Source: Betaproteobacteria bacterium (GTDB lineage Bacteria; Pseudomonadota; Gammaproteobacteria; Burkholderiales; Usitatibacteraceae). From it: DNA of 64,000 bases. Location: contig JADJSD010000003.1 of the NCBI GenBank assembly GCA_016711875.1, positions 1-64,000 of the forward strand, given 5' to 3'. Shown here in pieces: positions 1 to 10,727 of the stretch. Under the pieces are notes generated by a model that saw nothing but the letters and a program-made list of their open reading frames with translations, was not told the DNA's origin and searched no databases. Each line of letters starts with the position of its first letter. The stretch's first letter is position 1. The position numbers and the translations under genes are program-made.

Positions 1-3000
1 CTCGCCTTCACGGACGTGTTCCCGGTTTCGCCGGGCCCGATGACGCTCGCGAACGGGACGAACACGAACACCTGCGGCGGCACGCTCACGGACACGGCGG
101 CCGGTGCGCTCGGCATCGGGGACGTGGGGATCAGCCTCACGGGCGGCACGATCCCGGCGGGCGGCAGCTGCACGGTCACGGTGAACGTGACGGCGAGCAC
201 CGCCGGCAGCTACACCAACACCCTGGCCGCCGGCTCCGTCACGACCACCAACGGCGGCAGCAACGCGACTCCCGCAAGCAGCTCGGTTACGGTGCTCGGA
301 CCTCCGACGGTGGCCAAGGCCTTCGGCGCGGCGACGATTGCCTCCGGCGGCACGACGACGCTCGCGGTGACGGTGACCAATCCCAATGCCACGGCGCTCA
401 CGGGCCTCGCCTTCACGGACGTGTTCCCGGCCTCGCCGGGCCCGATGACGCTCGCGAACGGGACGAGCACGAACACCTGCGGCGGCACGCTCACGGACAC
501 GGGCGCGGGCGCGCTCGGCATCGGCGACGTGGGGATCAGCCTCACGGGCGGCACGATCGCGGCGGGCGGCAGCTGCACGATCACGGTGAACGTGACGGCG
601 AGCACGGCGGGCACTTACACGAACACCCTGGCCGCGGGCAGCGTCACGACGGCCAACGGCGGAAGCAACGCCGGCGCGGCGAGTGCGAACCTCGATGTGC
701 TCGCGCGCCCGACGGTGGCCAAGGCCTTCGGCGCGGCGACGATTGCCTCCGGCGGCACGACGACGCTCGCGGTGACGGTGACCAATCCCAATGCCACGGC
801 GCTCACGGGCCTTGCCTTCACGGACGTGTTCCCGGTTTCGCCCGGGCCGATGACGCTCGCCAACGGCACGAACACGAACACCTGCGGCGGCACGCTCACG
901 GACACGGGCGCGGGCGCGCTCGGTGTCGGCGACGTGGGGATCAGCCTCACGGGCGGCACGATCGCGGCGGGCGGCAGCTGCACGATCACGGTGAACGTGA
1001 CGGCGAAGCACGGCAGGCACCTAGCACACGAACACGCTGGCCGCGGGCTCCGTCACGACCACCAACGGCGGCAGCAACGCGACTCCCGCAAGCAGCTCGG
1101 TTACGGTGCTCGGACCTCCGACGGTCGCCAAGGCCTTCGGCGCGGCCACCATCGCCTCGGGCGGGACCACGACGCTCGCGGTGACGGTGACCAATCCCAA
1201 TGCCACGGCGCTCACGGGCCTCGCCTTCACGGACGTGTTCCCGGTTTCGCCGGGCCCGATGACGCTCGCCAACGGCACGAACACGAACACCTGCGGCGGC
1301 ACGCTCACGGACACGGCGGCCGGTGCGCTCGGCATCGGGGACGTGGGGATCAGCCTCACGGGCGGCACGATCGCGGCGGGCGGCAGCTGCACGATCACGG
1401 TGAACGTGACGGCGAGCACGGCGGGCACCTACACGAACACGCTGGCCGCGGGCTCCGTCACGACCACCAACGGCGGCAGCAACGCCGGCGCCGCAGGCAG
1501 CTCGGTTCCGGTGCTCGGACCTCCGACGGTCGCCAAGGCCTTCGGCGCGGCCACCATCGCCTCGGGCGGGACCACGACGCTCGCGGTGACGGTGACCAAT
1601 CCCAATGCCACGGCACTCACGGGCCTCGCCTTCACGGACGTGTTCCCGGTTTCGCCGGGCCCGATGACGCTCGCGAACGGGACGAACACGAACACCTGCG
1701 GCGGCACGCTCACGGACACGGCGGCCGGTGCGCTCGGTGTCGGCGACGTGGGGATCAGCCTCACGGGCGGCACGATCGCGGCGGGCGGCAGCTGCACGAT
1801 CACGGTGAACGTGACGGCGAGCACGGCGGGCACCTACACCAACACCCTGGCCGCGGGCTCCGTCACGACGGCCAACGGCGGAAGCAACGCCGGCGCGGCG
1901 AGTGCGAACCTCGATGTGCTCGCGCGCCCGACGGTAGCCAAGGCCTTCGGCGCGGCGACGATTGCCTCCGGCGGCACGACGACGCTCGCGGTGACGGTGA
2001 CCAATCCCAATGCCACGGCGCTCACGGGCCTCGCCTTCACGGACGTGTTCCCGGTTTCGCCGGGCCCGATGACGCTCGCGAACGGGACGAACACGAACAC
2101 CTGCGGCGGCACGCTCACGGACACGGCGGCCGGTGCGCTCGGCATCGGGGACGTGGGGATCAGCCTCACGGGCGGCACGATCGCGGCGGGCGGCAGCTGC
2201 ACGATCACGGTGAACGTGACGGCGAGTACGGCAGGCACCTACACGAACACCCTGGCTGCCGGTTCCGTCACGACCACCAACGGCGGCAGCAACGCGGGCC
2301 CGGCGAACGCCAGCCTCACGGTGTTCTCGCCGCCCACGGTTTCGAAGGCCTTCGCCCCGGCGGTGGTTGGCGTGGGGCAGGCGAGCACGCTCTCGATCAC
2401 CCTCGCGAATGCCAACGCGGCGCCGGTGACGGCCGTGGCGTTCACCGACACCTATCCGGCCGGCCTCGCCAACGCGACGACGCCGGCACTCGCCAGCACC
2501 TGCGGCGGCAGCGCCACGGGCAATTCGGGCGCCGGCACGCTGTCGCTCACGGGCGGCACGATTCCGGCGGGTGGGTCCTGCGTGGTTTCGGTGAGCGTCG
2601 TGGCCAGCACGGCGGGCGGACTCGTCAACAGCACCGGCTCCGTCACCACGGGCAACGCCGGCACCGGCGCCGCGGCGAACGCCACGCTCACGGTGCTGGC
2701 CGTGCCCACGGCGACGAAGGCCTTCTCGCCGGCCGTGATCGGCCCGGGCCAGGTCTCGACCCTCACCATCACGCTCGCCAACGCCAACGCGACGGCGGTC
2801 ACGGGCGCGGCGTTCACGGACACTTATCCGGCGGGCCTCGTGAACACTGGAACGCCCACGATCACCAATACGTGCGGCGGAACGGCCGCCGCGACGGGCG
2901 GTGCCGGCGTGCTGTCCCTCACGGCAGGCACCATCCCCGCTTCGGGCTCCTGCGCGGTCTCGGTGACGGTCACCAGCGCCTCCGCCGGCAGCTACGCCAA

Positions 3001-6000
3001 CTCGACCGGCCCGATCGCCAGCACCAATGCGGGAACCGGCGCGGCTGCCAACGCCACGCTGCTCGTGTTGCAGGCGGTGACGGTGACGAAAGCCTTCGCC
3101 GCGCCCTCGATCGGGCTGAACGACACGAGCCTGCTCACGATCACGCTCGCCAACCCGAACGCGACCGCGGTGACGGGCGCGGCCTTTACCGACACTTATC
3201 CCGCGGGCCTCGTGAACGCGGCCTCGCCAGCGGCGACCACGACCTGCGCGGCCGGCGCCGCGACGGCCACTCCCGGGGGAGCGAGCCTCGCCTTCACGGG
3301 CGGCACGGTCCCGGCCAACGCCTCCTGCACCGTCACGGTGGGCGTCACCAGCGCTTCGACCGGCAGCTACCTCAACTCCACGGGCCCGGTCACGACCGCG
3401 AACGCCGGCACGGCGGCCGCGGGCACGGCGACGCTCACCGTGCTCGCGCACCCGGTGATCGCCAAGGCGTTCTCGCCCGCCGAGATCGCACTGAACGGCA
3501 CGTCCACGCTCACACTCACGCTCACGAACGCCAACGGCGCCCAGGCGGTCACGGGCGCCGCCTTCGCGGACACCTACCCGGTGGGCGTCGTGAACACCAC
3601 GCCGGCGTCCATCGCCACCACCTGCGGCGGCACGGCCTCGGGCACGGCGGGCGGCAATGCCGTGGCGCTCGCGGGGGGCACGATACCCGCCGGCGGCAGC
3701 TGCACGGTGACCGCGACGGTGACCAGCGCCACGGCGAACGCCTACACCAACGTGGTGGCCGCAGGCGGGCTCACCTCGACGAACGCCGGCGCGAACACCG
3801 CGCCCGCGAACGCCACCCTCTCGGTGCTCTCGCCCCTCGGGGCGACCAAGCAGTTCACCCCGGCCTCCATCGGCACGAACGACATCTCGCTCCTCGCGAT
3901 CACGTTCACCAACCCGAACCCGACGAGCGCCGTCACGGGCGTCGCGTTCGCCGACATCTACCCGGCAGGCCTCGTGAATGCCGCCTCGCCGGCCGTCACG
4001 AGCAGCTGCGGCGGCACCGTCTCCGCCACGGGCGGGGGCAACACGCTCACGTTCTCCGGCGCGACGGTGCCGGCGGGCGGCACCTGCACGGTCACGGTCA
4101 ACGTGACGAGCGCCGCCGTGGGGATCTACCTCAATTCGACGGGGCCCGTCGCGACGACCAATGCGGGCACGACGGCAGCGGTGACGGCAACGCTCACGGT
4201 CCTGCAGCACGTCACCGCCGCGAAGTCCTTCTCGCCCAACCCGGTCGGCGCGGGAAGCCCGTCGACCCTCACGATCACGCTCACCAACCCGAACGCGACG
4301 CCCGTCAATGGCGTCGCGTTCACCGACACCTACCCCGGCGGCCTCGTAAACGCCGCCGTGCCCGCTGCCGCCACGACCTGCGCGGCCGGCTCGGTGACGG
4401 CGGGTGCGGGCGCCGGGTCGGTGAGCCTCGCGGGCGGCGTGGTTCCGGCCGCCTCCTCGTGCACGATCACCGTGAATGTCACGAGCGCCACGCCCGGCAG
4501 CTACAACAACACGATCGGCGCCGGCGCGATCACCACGACCAACGCCGGCGCGAACACCACCCCGGCGAGCGCGACCCTCGGCGTGTTCAACGCACCGACG
4601 ATCGCCAAGAGCTTCGCGCCGGCCGCCATCGCCGCGGACGGCACCTCCACGATCACTTTCCAGCTCGCGAACGCCAACCCGATCCCCCTCACCGCGGGCG
4701 CGTTCAACGACACGCTCGCCAACATGCGCATCAATGCCGCGGGCGCGGCGGCCGGCACGTGCGCCGGCGCTTCGGGCAACACCTTCACCGCGGGCCAGAC
4801 GAGCCTTTCGTTCACCGGGCTCACCGTGCCGGCCAACGGTGCCTGCACGGTGACGGTCGTGGTCACGAGCGATTCGCCCGGTGCGAACCCGAACACCGCG
4901 AGCGGCGTCGCCTCGAACGAGGCCCCGGCAGGCTCACCCTCGAACACGGCGACACTCACCGTGACGGCCGGCACGCCGACGATCGCGAAGGCTTTTTCGC
5001 CGACCTCGATCGCGGCGGCCGGCGTGTCGACCGTGACCCTCACGCTTTCGAACCCGAACGGGGTCGCGCTCACCGGGGCGGCCTTCACCGATGCGCTCGC
5101 GAACATGCGCGTCGCCGCCAACCAGAACGCCGGCGGCACCTGCGCCGGCGCGGCGGCCAACGCCTTCACCGCCGGCCAGACGAACCTCGCGTTCGCGGGG
5201 CTCACCGTCCCGGCGAACGGCTCGTGCACGGTGACCTTCACCGTGACCAGCAACACCGCGGGCACGCACCCGAACGCGACTTCCGGCGTTTCGTCCAACG
5301 AGGCGGCCACGGGCGCCAGTTCGAACACGGCCAGCCTCACGGTAAGCGTGAACGCGGCCACCCTTGCCAAGGCGTTCTCGCCCGCCTCCATTGCGTACGT
5401 GACGGGCGTATCGACCCTCACGTTCACGCTCGCGAATACCAACGCGATCCCGCTCACGGCGGGCGCCTTCACGGACACGCTCGCGGGCATGGCGATCGCG
5501 GCCAACCAGGCGGCGGGCGGCACCTGCGCGGGGGCCGCCGGCAACACGTTCACCTCGGGCGCGACGGCGCTGTCGTTCACGGGACTCACGATCCCGGCCG
5601 CCGCCAGCTGCACGGTGACGGTGACGGTGAGCAGCGCGTCGGTGGGGCCGCACCCGAACACGGCGTCCGGCGTGACGACGGCGGAGGCGGGGACCGGCGC
5701 CGTGTCCAACAGCGCAACGCTCACGGTGACCGCGATCGCGCCGGCGGTCGCCAAGTCGTTCACGCCGGCGACCATCGGCAATTCGCAGGAATCGACGCTG
5801 GTCATCACCGTCACCAACCCCAACGATGCGCCGATCACCATCGCCACCGCCACCGACACCTTCCCCGTGAACATGGTGGTGGCGGTCACTCCGCACGGCG
5901 CCACGACGTGCGCGGGCGGCGTGCTGTCGACCACCCCGAACAGCGCGACGCTCACCGGCGGCACGGTGCCGGCCAATGGCTCGTGCACCTTCCAGGTCGA

Positions 6001-7636
6001 CGTCCAGGGCGTGATTCCCGGCGTTTCCGTGGTCAACACGATCCCGGTCGGCGCCATCGTGACCAACGTCGGCGCCAACACGGCGCCGGCTTCCGCGACG
6101 CTCACGATCCTGCCGGCCGCCGACGTGCGCGTCACCAAGTCGGGGCCGGCCACCGTACTGTCCGGTGGCGCCATCACCTACACGGTCGTGGTGTCCAATT
6201 TCGGTCCGGACCCGGCGAACGGCGCGACCCTGGCCGACAACGTGCCCGTCGCCGTGACCGGCGTCGCGGCGAGTTGCGGCTCGCCCACGGGCGGAGCGGC
6301 CTGCGGGGCTGTCACCGTGGCGGGCAACGCGGTGACGAGCACCATCACGACCCTGCCTTCGGGCGGCAGCGTCACCTTCACGATCACCGGCAATGCCCCG
6401 CCGACGGGGACCTTCACCAATTCCGTCGTCGCGCTGCCGCCCCTCGGCACCTCCGATCCGGACGACCCGGGCCGCATCGGGGCCAACACGAACGGCGCAT
6501 CGGCGACGACCACGGTCCTCACGGTGGATCTCCAGCTCGCGAAGTCCCACGCGGGCAGTTTCACCGTGGGCACGAGCGGCACCTACTCGCTGGTGGTGAA
6601 CAACACGCTCGGCGCCGCGCCGACCAGCGGGACGATCACCGTCACGGACACGCTGCCCGCCGGGCTCACCTTCGTGACGGCCACCGGCACGGGCTGGAGC
6701 TGCCTGCACGCCGCCGGGGTGGTCACGTGCACGTCGAGTGCCGTGATCGCGGCCGGCGCGACGTCGGCCAATCCCATCACGCTCACGGTGACGGTCGGTC
6801 CGACGGCGGTGCCCAACGTGACGAACAATGCGACCGTGTCGGGCGGCGGCGAGCCGGCGGTCAACAACGGCAACAACGCGGCCGCGGACTACACGGTCGT
6901 CTCGCCGGCCGGGGCCAACACCTTCCAGCCCGATGGCAATCTCGCCACCACGCCGGGCAGTTCCGTCTTCTACCCGCACACCTTCACCGCGGGTCTCGCC
7001 GGCACGCTCACCTTCACGACGACCTCCGCGCAATCGCCGGCCGTGCCGGGCTGGACGCAGGTGGTCTACCGCGACACCAACTGCAACGGCGTGCTCGACG
7101 GCGCCGAATCGGCCGGGGCCATCGGTCCCGGCGTGCCGGTGAACGCGGGAGAATCCGTTTGCATCGTGGTCGCCGACAACGTGCCGGCGGCGGCTCCCTA
7201 CGGCGCGGTGAACGTGATATCCGTCACCGCCACCTTCAGCGGCACGCTCACCTATACGCGCACGGACACGACCACGGTCGCGAACGCGGGCGGCGCGGGC
7301 CTCACGCTCGCGAAGTCGGTTCGCAACGTCACGCTGGGCGGCGCCGCGGGCACGGCCAACACCGCGCGGCCCAACGACGTGCTCGAGTACACCGTCACCT
7401 ACACCAACGGCGGCTCGGGCGCGCTCAGCTCGATCGTGATCACCGACGCGACGCCGGCCTTCACGACCTTCCTGTCCGCCACCTGCACCGCGCCGCTGCC
7501 GGCGAGCCTTACCGCGTGCGCGGCGACCACGCAGCCCTCCGTGGGCGGCTCGGGCGCCCTCGCGTGGACCCTCACCGGCTCCCTCACACCGGGCGCGAGC
7601 GGCACCGTGGTCTTTACCGTGCGGGTGAATCCCTGA
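1..7636 (+). CDS. Giant Ig-like/DUF11-type repeat surface protein (5' truncated, internal frameshift)
   Basis: The start lies before the window. The frame open at base 1 encodes Ig-like beta-sandwich repeats of about 135 residues, each with a K-A-F start, an NPN motif, FTD and C-G-G, and a GGTI-AGGSCT segment. Near 1005-1026 the reading moves to the +1 frame, which continues the same repeats to the TGA at 7634-7636. I count about 16 K-x-F units. They are followed by more classical DUF11 modules starting near 6120 and 6530, a divergent module near 6900-7250, and a last DUF11 module near 7300. The first five to six units are almost identical at DNA level; later ones diverge. Such proteins are usually exported adhesins or surface-layer components. 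No sorting or anchor segment is visible at the C-terminus. The frameshift could be an assembly error in the repeats or a true break. The family call is firm; the function is inferred. Confidence 0.8.
301..2328 (+). repeat. Near-identical 405-bp tandem repeat units
   Basis: The unit marker ACGGT-N-GCCAAGGCC occurs at 307, 712, 1121, 1526 and 1931. The spacings are 405, 409, 405 and 405 bases. A partial unit precedes position 301. Unit boundaries alternate between two versions, one with GTGCTCGGACCTCC and one with GTGCTCGCGCGCCC, which suggests block duplication or gene conversion. The one 409-base spacing equals a net 4-base insertion in the unit at 712-1120. Units after about 2330 keep the protein pattern but have diverged in DNA. 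Confidence 0.9.
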
Positions 7637-8544
7637 ACCAGGCCCGGCTCGCCGGGGCAGGGCTCGTTGCCTTCGCCGCCATCGCCTTCTCCGCCAAGGC
7701 GATCCTCGTGAAGCTGGCCTACCGCCACGGCGTGGATCCGCTCACGCTGCTCTCGCTGCGCATGGGCTTCAGCCTGCCGTTCTTCCTCGTGATGGCGGCC
7801 TGGGCCAACCGCGACGGCGCGGCCGGGCGGCTCGGCGGGAGCGACTGGCGCGCCATCGTCTTCCTCGGGATGCTGGGCTATTACCTCGCGAGCCTCTTCG
7901 ACTTCTACGGCCTGCAGCACATCACGGCGGCGCTCGAGAGGCTCGTCCTCTTCCTCTATCCCACGTTCGTCGTGCTCATCGCCGCCGTCCTGCATGGCCG
8001 GCGGATCGGGCGGCGCGACGTCGTGGCCCTGGCCCTCTCCTACCTCGGCATCGCGCTCGTCTTCGTGCACGACCTCAAGGCGGGGCAGGGCAACGTCGCC
8101 CTGGGCGCCTTCTGGGTCCTCCTGTCCGCGCTGTGCTACGCCGTCTACCTCATCGGCAACGGCCGCATGGTGCAGAAGATGGGCAGCGTGCTCTTCGCCT
8201 GCCTGGCCTCGCTCGTCTCCTGCGTGGCCGTGCTCGCGCACTACGCGCTCGTGGCGCCGGACTTCATGGGCATCTTCCGGCTGCCCGCGGCCGTCTACGG
8301 CCTGTCGCTCGTGATGGCGCTCCTGTCGACCGTCATGCCGGTCGTGCTCATGTCCGAGGGCATCCGGCGCGTGGGCTCGAGCCACGCCTCGATGATCGGC
8401 ACGGTCGGTCCCGTCGCCACGATCTTCATGGGCGCGGGATTCCTCGACGAGCCCATCACCGCCATCCAGCTCGCCGGCGCCGCGCTCGTCGTGGCCGGCG
8501 TGCTTTCCATCACGCTCGCGAAGACGCCGCAGAAGGCGGGTTGA
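7633..8544 (+). CDS. DMT-superfamily (EamA-type) inner-membrane transporter
   Basis: The product is a polytopic membrane protein of about 303 residues with roughly ten hydrophobic segments and the duplicated EamA layout. It begins with a first helix over residues 5-22 and has an AKAILVKLAYRHGVDP-type loop. These carriers export or import small metabolites; the substrate cannot be read from the sequence. The frame has no ATG, GTG or TTG ahead of the first membrane helix. The best start is CTG at 7633, which overlaps the TGA of the repeat protein (CTGA), so translation is probably coupled. The next ATG, near 7760, would remove helix 1. Its pairing with the upstream surface protein may be only positional. 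Confidence 0.8.
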   Translation: MNQARLAGAGLVAFAAIAFSAKAILVKLAYRHGVDPLTLLSLRMGFSLPFFLVMAAWANRDGAAGRLGGSDWRAIVFLGMLGYYLASLFDFYGLQHITAALERLVLFLYPTFVVLIAAVLHGRRIGRRDVVALALSYLGIALVFVHDLKAGQGNVALGAFWVLLSALCYAVYLIGNGRMVQKMGSVLFACLASLVSCVAVLAHYALVAPDFMGIFRLPAAVYGLSLVMALLSTVMPVVLMSEGIRRVGSSHASMIGTVGPVATIFMGAGFLDEPITAIQLAGAALVVAGVLSITLAKTPQKAG

Positions 8545-9119
8545 TCGGGCGCAGGGTGGGCGGTCCTGGGCGGCGCGGCGGGGTCGGTTCGCTTCCCGGA
8601 TCCTGGGCGCCGCCATCGTGGCTGCATCTTGCGGGTGCCCGGAAATTCCGGGCCAGGCAACACACGCCAGGCCCGGAATTTCCACCCGCAACAGGGGCGG
8701 GCGCGGCTCCGCCTTTCCCCCACCCCAAGGATCGCAGCCGCGGCGCCAAGGATCCGGGAAGCGAACCGACCCCGCCGTGCAGGGTGGCTGCGGTGGACAG
8801 CGTCTCGGTACTTGCGGCGGCGCGCGCGTAACACGAGGCCGCCCCCATTGGCACGATGCGCGCGGGGAAAGGAGGCGATGGCTCTTGCCGGTACTTGGCG
8901 ATGCGGCTGCGATCCTGTGTCGGGAAGAAGCGCGGAGCGCTCCCCGACACGTTTGCGGGTGGCATTTTGGGGGCTGTCGTGGGTTGACTGCCGCCAAAAT
9001 GCCGGGCACCCGCAAGATGCAGCCACGGGTGCATCGCTCAGTACCGGCAAGAGCCATCGCCTCCTTTCCCCGGCACTATCCAGTCAGCCCCGCGTAAGCC
9101 CTTCGGCCACCCGCTGCGC
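8545..9119. repeat. Gene-free region of nested inverted repeats
   Basis: No coding gene is supported here; open frames occur in several frames and look like nothing known. The stretch contains at least six inverted repeats. They are 8577-8612 with 8741-8776 (about 36 bp, one mismatch), 8617-8642 with 9002-9027 (26 bp, perfect), 8629-8654 with 8670-8691 (4-nt gap), 8729-8741 with 8903-8915, 8864-8895 with 9040-9071 (32 bp, perfect) and 8956-8970 with 8994-9013 (4-nt gap). A hairpin sits at 8918-8949. Transcribed, it would fold into a large branched structure. It may be a palindromic repeat cluster or a structured RNA; the role is unknown. Confidence 0.75.
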
Positions 9120-9125
9120 TATACT
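9120..9125 (+). promoter_or_regulatory. Candidate -10 element for mdh
   Basis: TATACT lies 80 bases upstream of the mdh start and is a close match to the sigma70 -10 consensus in otherwise GC-rich DNA. No good -35 hexamer is visible 16-18 bases upstream, so the call rests on the -10 alone. Confidence 0.4.
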
Positions 9126-9205
9126 TTTCGAGTGCCACCGATCATCACGCGTGGCGACGCACAAGACGCTCGAAAAACACCCCGCAAGCCCCTCAAGGAG
9201 ACCCC

Positions 9206-10192
9206 ATGAAGAAGCCCATGCGCGTCGCCGTCACCGGCGCCGCCGGCCAGATCGGCTACAGCCTGCTGTTCCGGATCGCGAGCGGCGAGATGCTCGGCCG
9301 CGACCAGCCCGTCATCCTCCAGATGCTGGAGATCCCCGACGAGAAGGCCCAGAAGGCCCTGAAGGGCGTGATGATGGAACTGGAGGACTGCGCCTTCCCG
9401 CTGCTCGCGGGCATGGTGCCGGCCGCCGATCCCAAGGTCGCCTTCAAGGACGCCGACGTCGCGCTGCTGGTGGGCGCGCGCCCCCGTGGCCCGGGCATGG
9501 AGCGCAAGGACCTGCTCGAGGCCAATGGAGCGATCTTCACGGTGCAGGGGCGGGCCCTCGACGAGGTGGCCTCGCGCGACGTGAAGGTGCTGGTGGTGGG
9601 CAACCCCGCCAACACCAACGCGTACATCGCGATGAAGTCGGCGAAGAGCCTCAAGGCCTCGAACTTCACGGCGATGCTGCGCCTGGACCACAACCGCGCC
9701 CTGTCGCAGCTGGCTGCGAAGACCGGCAAGAGCGTCGATTCGTTCGAGAAGCTCATCGTGTGGGGCAACCATTCGCCCACGATGTACCCGGATTACCGCT
9801 TCGCCACCGCCGGCGGCCAGCCGGTGAAGGCGCTCGTGAACGACGAGGCCTGGAACAAGGACACCTTCATCCCCCTGGTGGGCAAGCGCGGCGCGGCGAT
9901 CATCGAAGCGCGCGGACTGTCGTCGGCGGCCTCGGCGGCCAACGCGGCCATCGACCACGTGCGCGACTGGATGCTCGGCTCGAGCGGCAAGTGGGTGACG
10001 ATGGGCGTGCCGTCCGACGGCTCCTACGGCATTCCGGAGGGCGTGATCTACGGCTTCCCGGTCACGACCGCGGGTGGCGAGTGGACGATGGTGAAGGGCC
10101 TGGAGATCGACCCGTTCTCGCGCGAGCGCATGGACAAGACTCTCAAGGAACTCGAAGAGGAGCGCTCGGCGGTCGCCCACCTGCTCGGCTAG
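9206..10192 (+). CDS. mdh: Malate dehydrogenase
   Basis: This 328-residue enzyme oxidises malate to oxaloacetate with NAD in the TCA cycle. It has the Rossmann motif GAAGQIG at residues 11-17, the mobile-loop arginines in ARPRGPGMERKD, the NPANTN segment and the catalytic histidine in WGNHSPTMYPD. The length and the LDHNRA motif match the non-lactate-dehydrogenase-like MDH branch common in betaproteobacteria. The ATG at 9206 follows a good AAGGAG ribosome-binding site. The gene stands alone between the palindromic region and two oppositely directed small genes. Confidence 0.97.
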   Translation: MKKPMRVAVTGAAGQIGYSLLFRIASGEMLGRDQPVILQMLEIPDEKAQKALKGVMMELEDCAFPLLAGMVPAADPKVAFKDADVALLVGARPRGPGMERKDLLEANGAIFTVQGRALDEVASRDVKVLVVGNPANTNAYIAMKSAKSLKASNFTAMLRLDHNRALSQLAAKTGKSVDSFEKLIVWGNHSPTMYPDYRFATAGGQPVKALVNDEAWNKDTFIPLVGKRGAAIIEARGLSSAASAANAAIDHVRDWMLGSSGKWVTMGVPSDGSYGIPEGVIYGFPVTTAGGEWTMVKGLEIDPFSRERMDKTLKELEEERSAVAHLLG

Positions 10193-10282
10193 CGCCGCGC
10201 TTTTCACCGCGCTGGGCGATTGATGGGTTGCAGGTCGAGCGGCCGCGTCGATATGCGTGCCGGGCCCGGCGACACCAATGAG

Positions 10283-10306
10283 AAGGGCCGCCCTGGGGCG
10301 GCCCTT
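10283..10306. terminator. Hairpin between convergent genes
   Basis: A perfect 10-bp stem (AAGGGCCGCC with its complement, loop CTGG) lies between the convergent ends of mdh and the small gene at 10333-10611. There is no clear U-tract on either side, so it is a probable but weak bidirectional terminator. Confidence 0.55.
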
Positions 10307-10332
10307 CCCGGTTTCCCTGTGGGGGAAAAGGC

Positions 10333-10611
10333 TTAGCAGCCGCCCTTCTTTTCCTTCTTGGGGGCGTCCTTCTTCGGCTCTTCCTTCTTCGCCTTGCCGT
10401 CGTCCTTCTTCGGGGCGGCTTCCTTCTTCGGGGCGGCTTCCTTCTTCGGCGCGGCTTCCTTCTTGGCGGCCGGGGCCGCAGCTTCCTTCTTGGCCGGGGC
10501 GGCAGCTTCCTTCTTCGCTTCTTCCTTCTTGGCCGGGGCGGCCTTGTCCTGGGCGAAAGCGGGGGCGGCGGCGAAAAGGCCCGCGACGAGGACGGCGATC
10601 AGCTTGTTCAT
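10333..10611 (-). CDS. Small exported Lys/Ala/Pro-rich protein ending in GGC
   Basis: The product has 92 residues with a signal peptide over residues 1-20 (AFA cleavage). The mature chain is low complexity: repeats of KKEAAP, no hydrophobic core, very basic, ending KEKKGGC. The ATG at 10611 is preceded by CAGGAGC. The gene at 10728-11081 is a paralogue: both start MNKL, both have QDKAAPAK after the cleavage site and both end APKKEKKGGC. The frame extends far upstream in phase, but the signal peptide and ribosome-binding site fix this start. I do not recognise a named family. A periplasmic or envelope role is inferred only from the signal peptide; the terminal Cys could be a disulfide or attachment point. 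Confidence 0.75.
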   Translation of the reverse strand: MNKLIAVLVAGLFAAAPAFAQDKAAPAKKEEAKKEAAAPAKKEAAAPAAKKEAAPKKEAAPKKEAAPKKDDGKAKKEEPKKDAPKKEKKGGC

Positions 10612-10674
10612 GTTCAACTGCTCCTGGATTTTATGTGGGGCGGCGCTCGAGACGCCGGGCGGCATTATAAACGA

Positions 10675-10701
10675 AAAGGCCCTCCACAGGGGAGGGCCTT
10701 T
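10675..10701 (-). terminator. Rho-independent terminator of the 10728-11081 gene
   Basis: An 11-bp perfect stem (AAAGGCCCTCC and complement) with a short loop is followed on the minus strand by TTTTCGTTT. It lies 27 bases past the stop of the second small Lys/Ala-rich gene, which makes the two paralogues separate transcription units. Confidence 0.8.
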
Positions 10702-10727
10702 CGTACTTTCCGAGAGGAAAGAGGGAC

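Noticed and set aside
210..2238. Antisense frames of about 134 codons repeated every 405 bases
   Set aside because: They mirror the repeat units and have Val/Pro-rich shadow composition with no start signals.
986..4210. Long antisense frame of 1074 codons
   Set aside because: Arg/Gly/His-rich shadow translation opposite a well-supported repeat protein.
16..8544. A single 2842-codon open frame through the repeat region into the transporter
   Set aside because: Only its first ~330 and last ~303 codons give real protein; the middle is a shadow of the repeat protein in GC-rich DNA with few stops.
8618..9097. Several open frames inside the palindromic region
   Set aside because: All are low complexity, overlap in many frames and show no family features; the region is better described as repeats.
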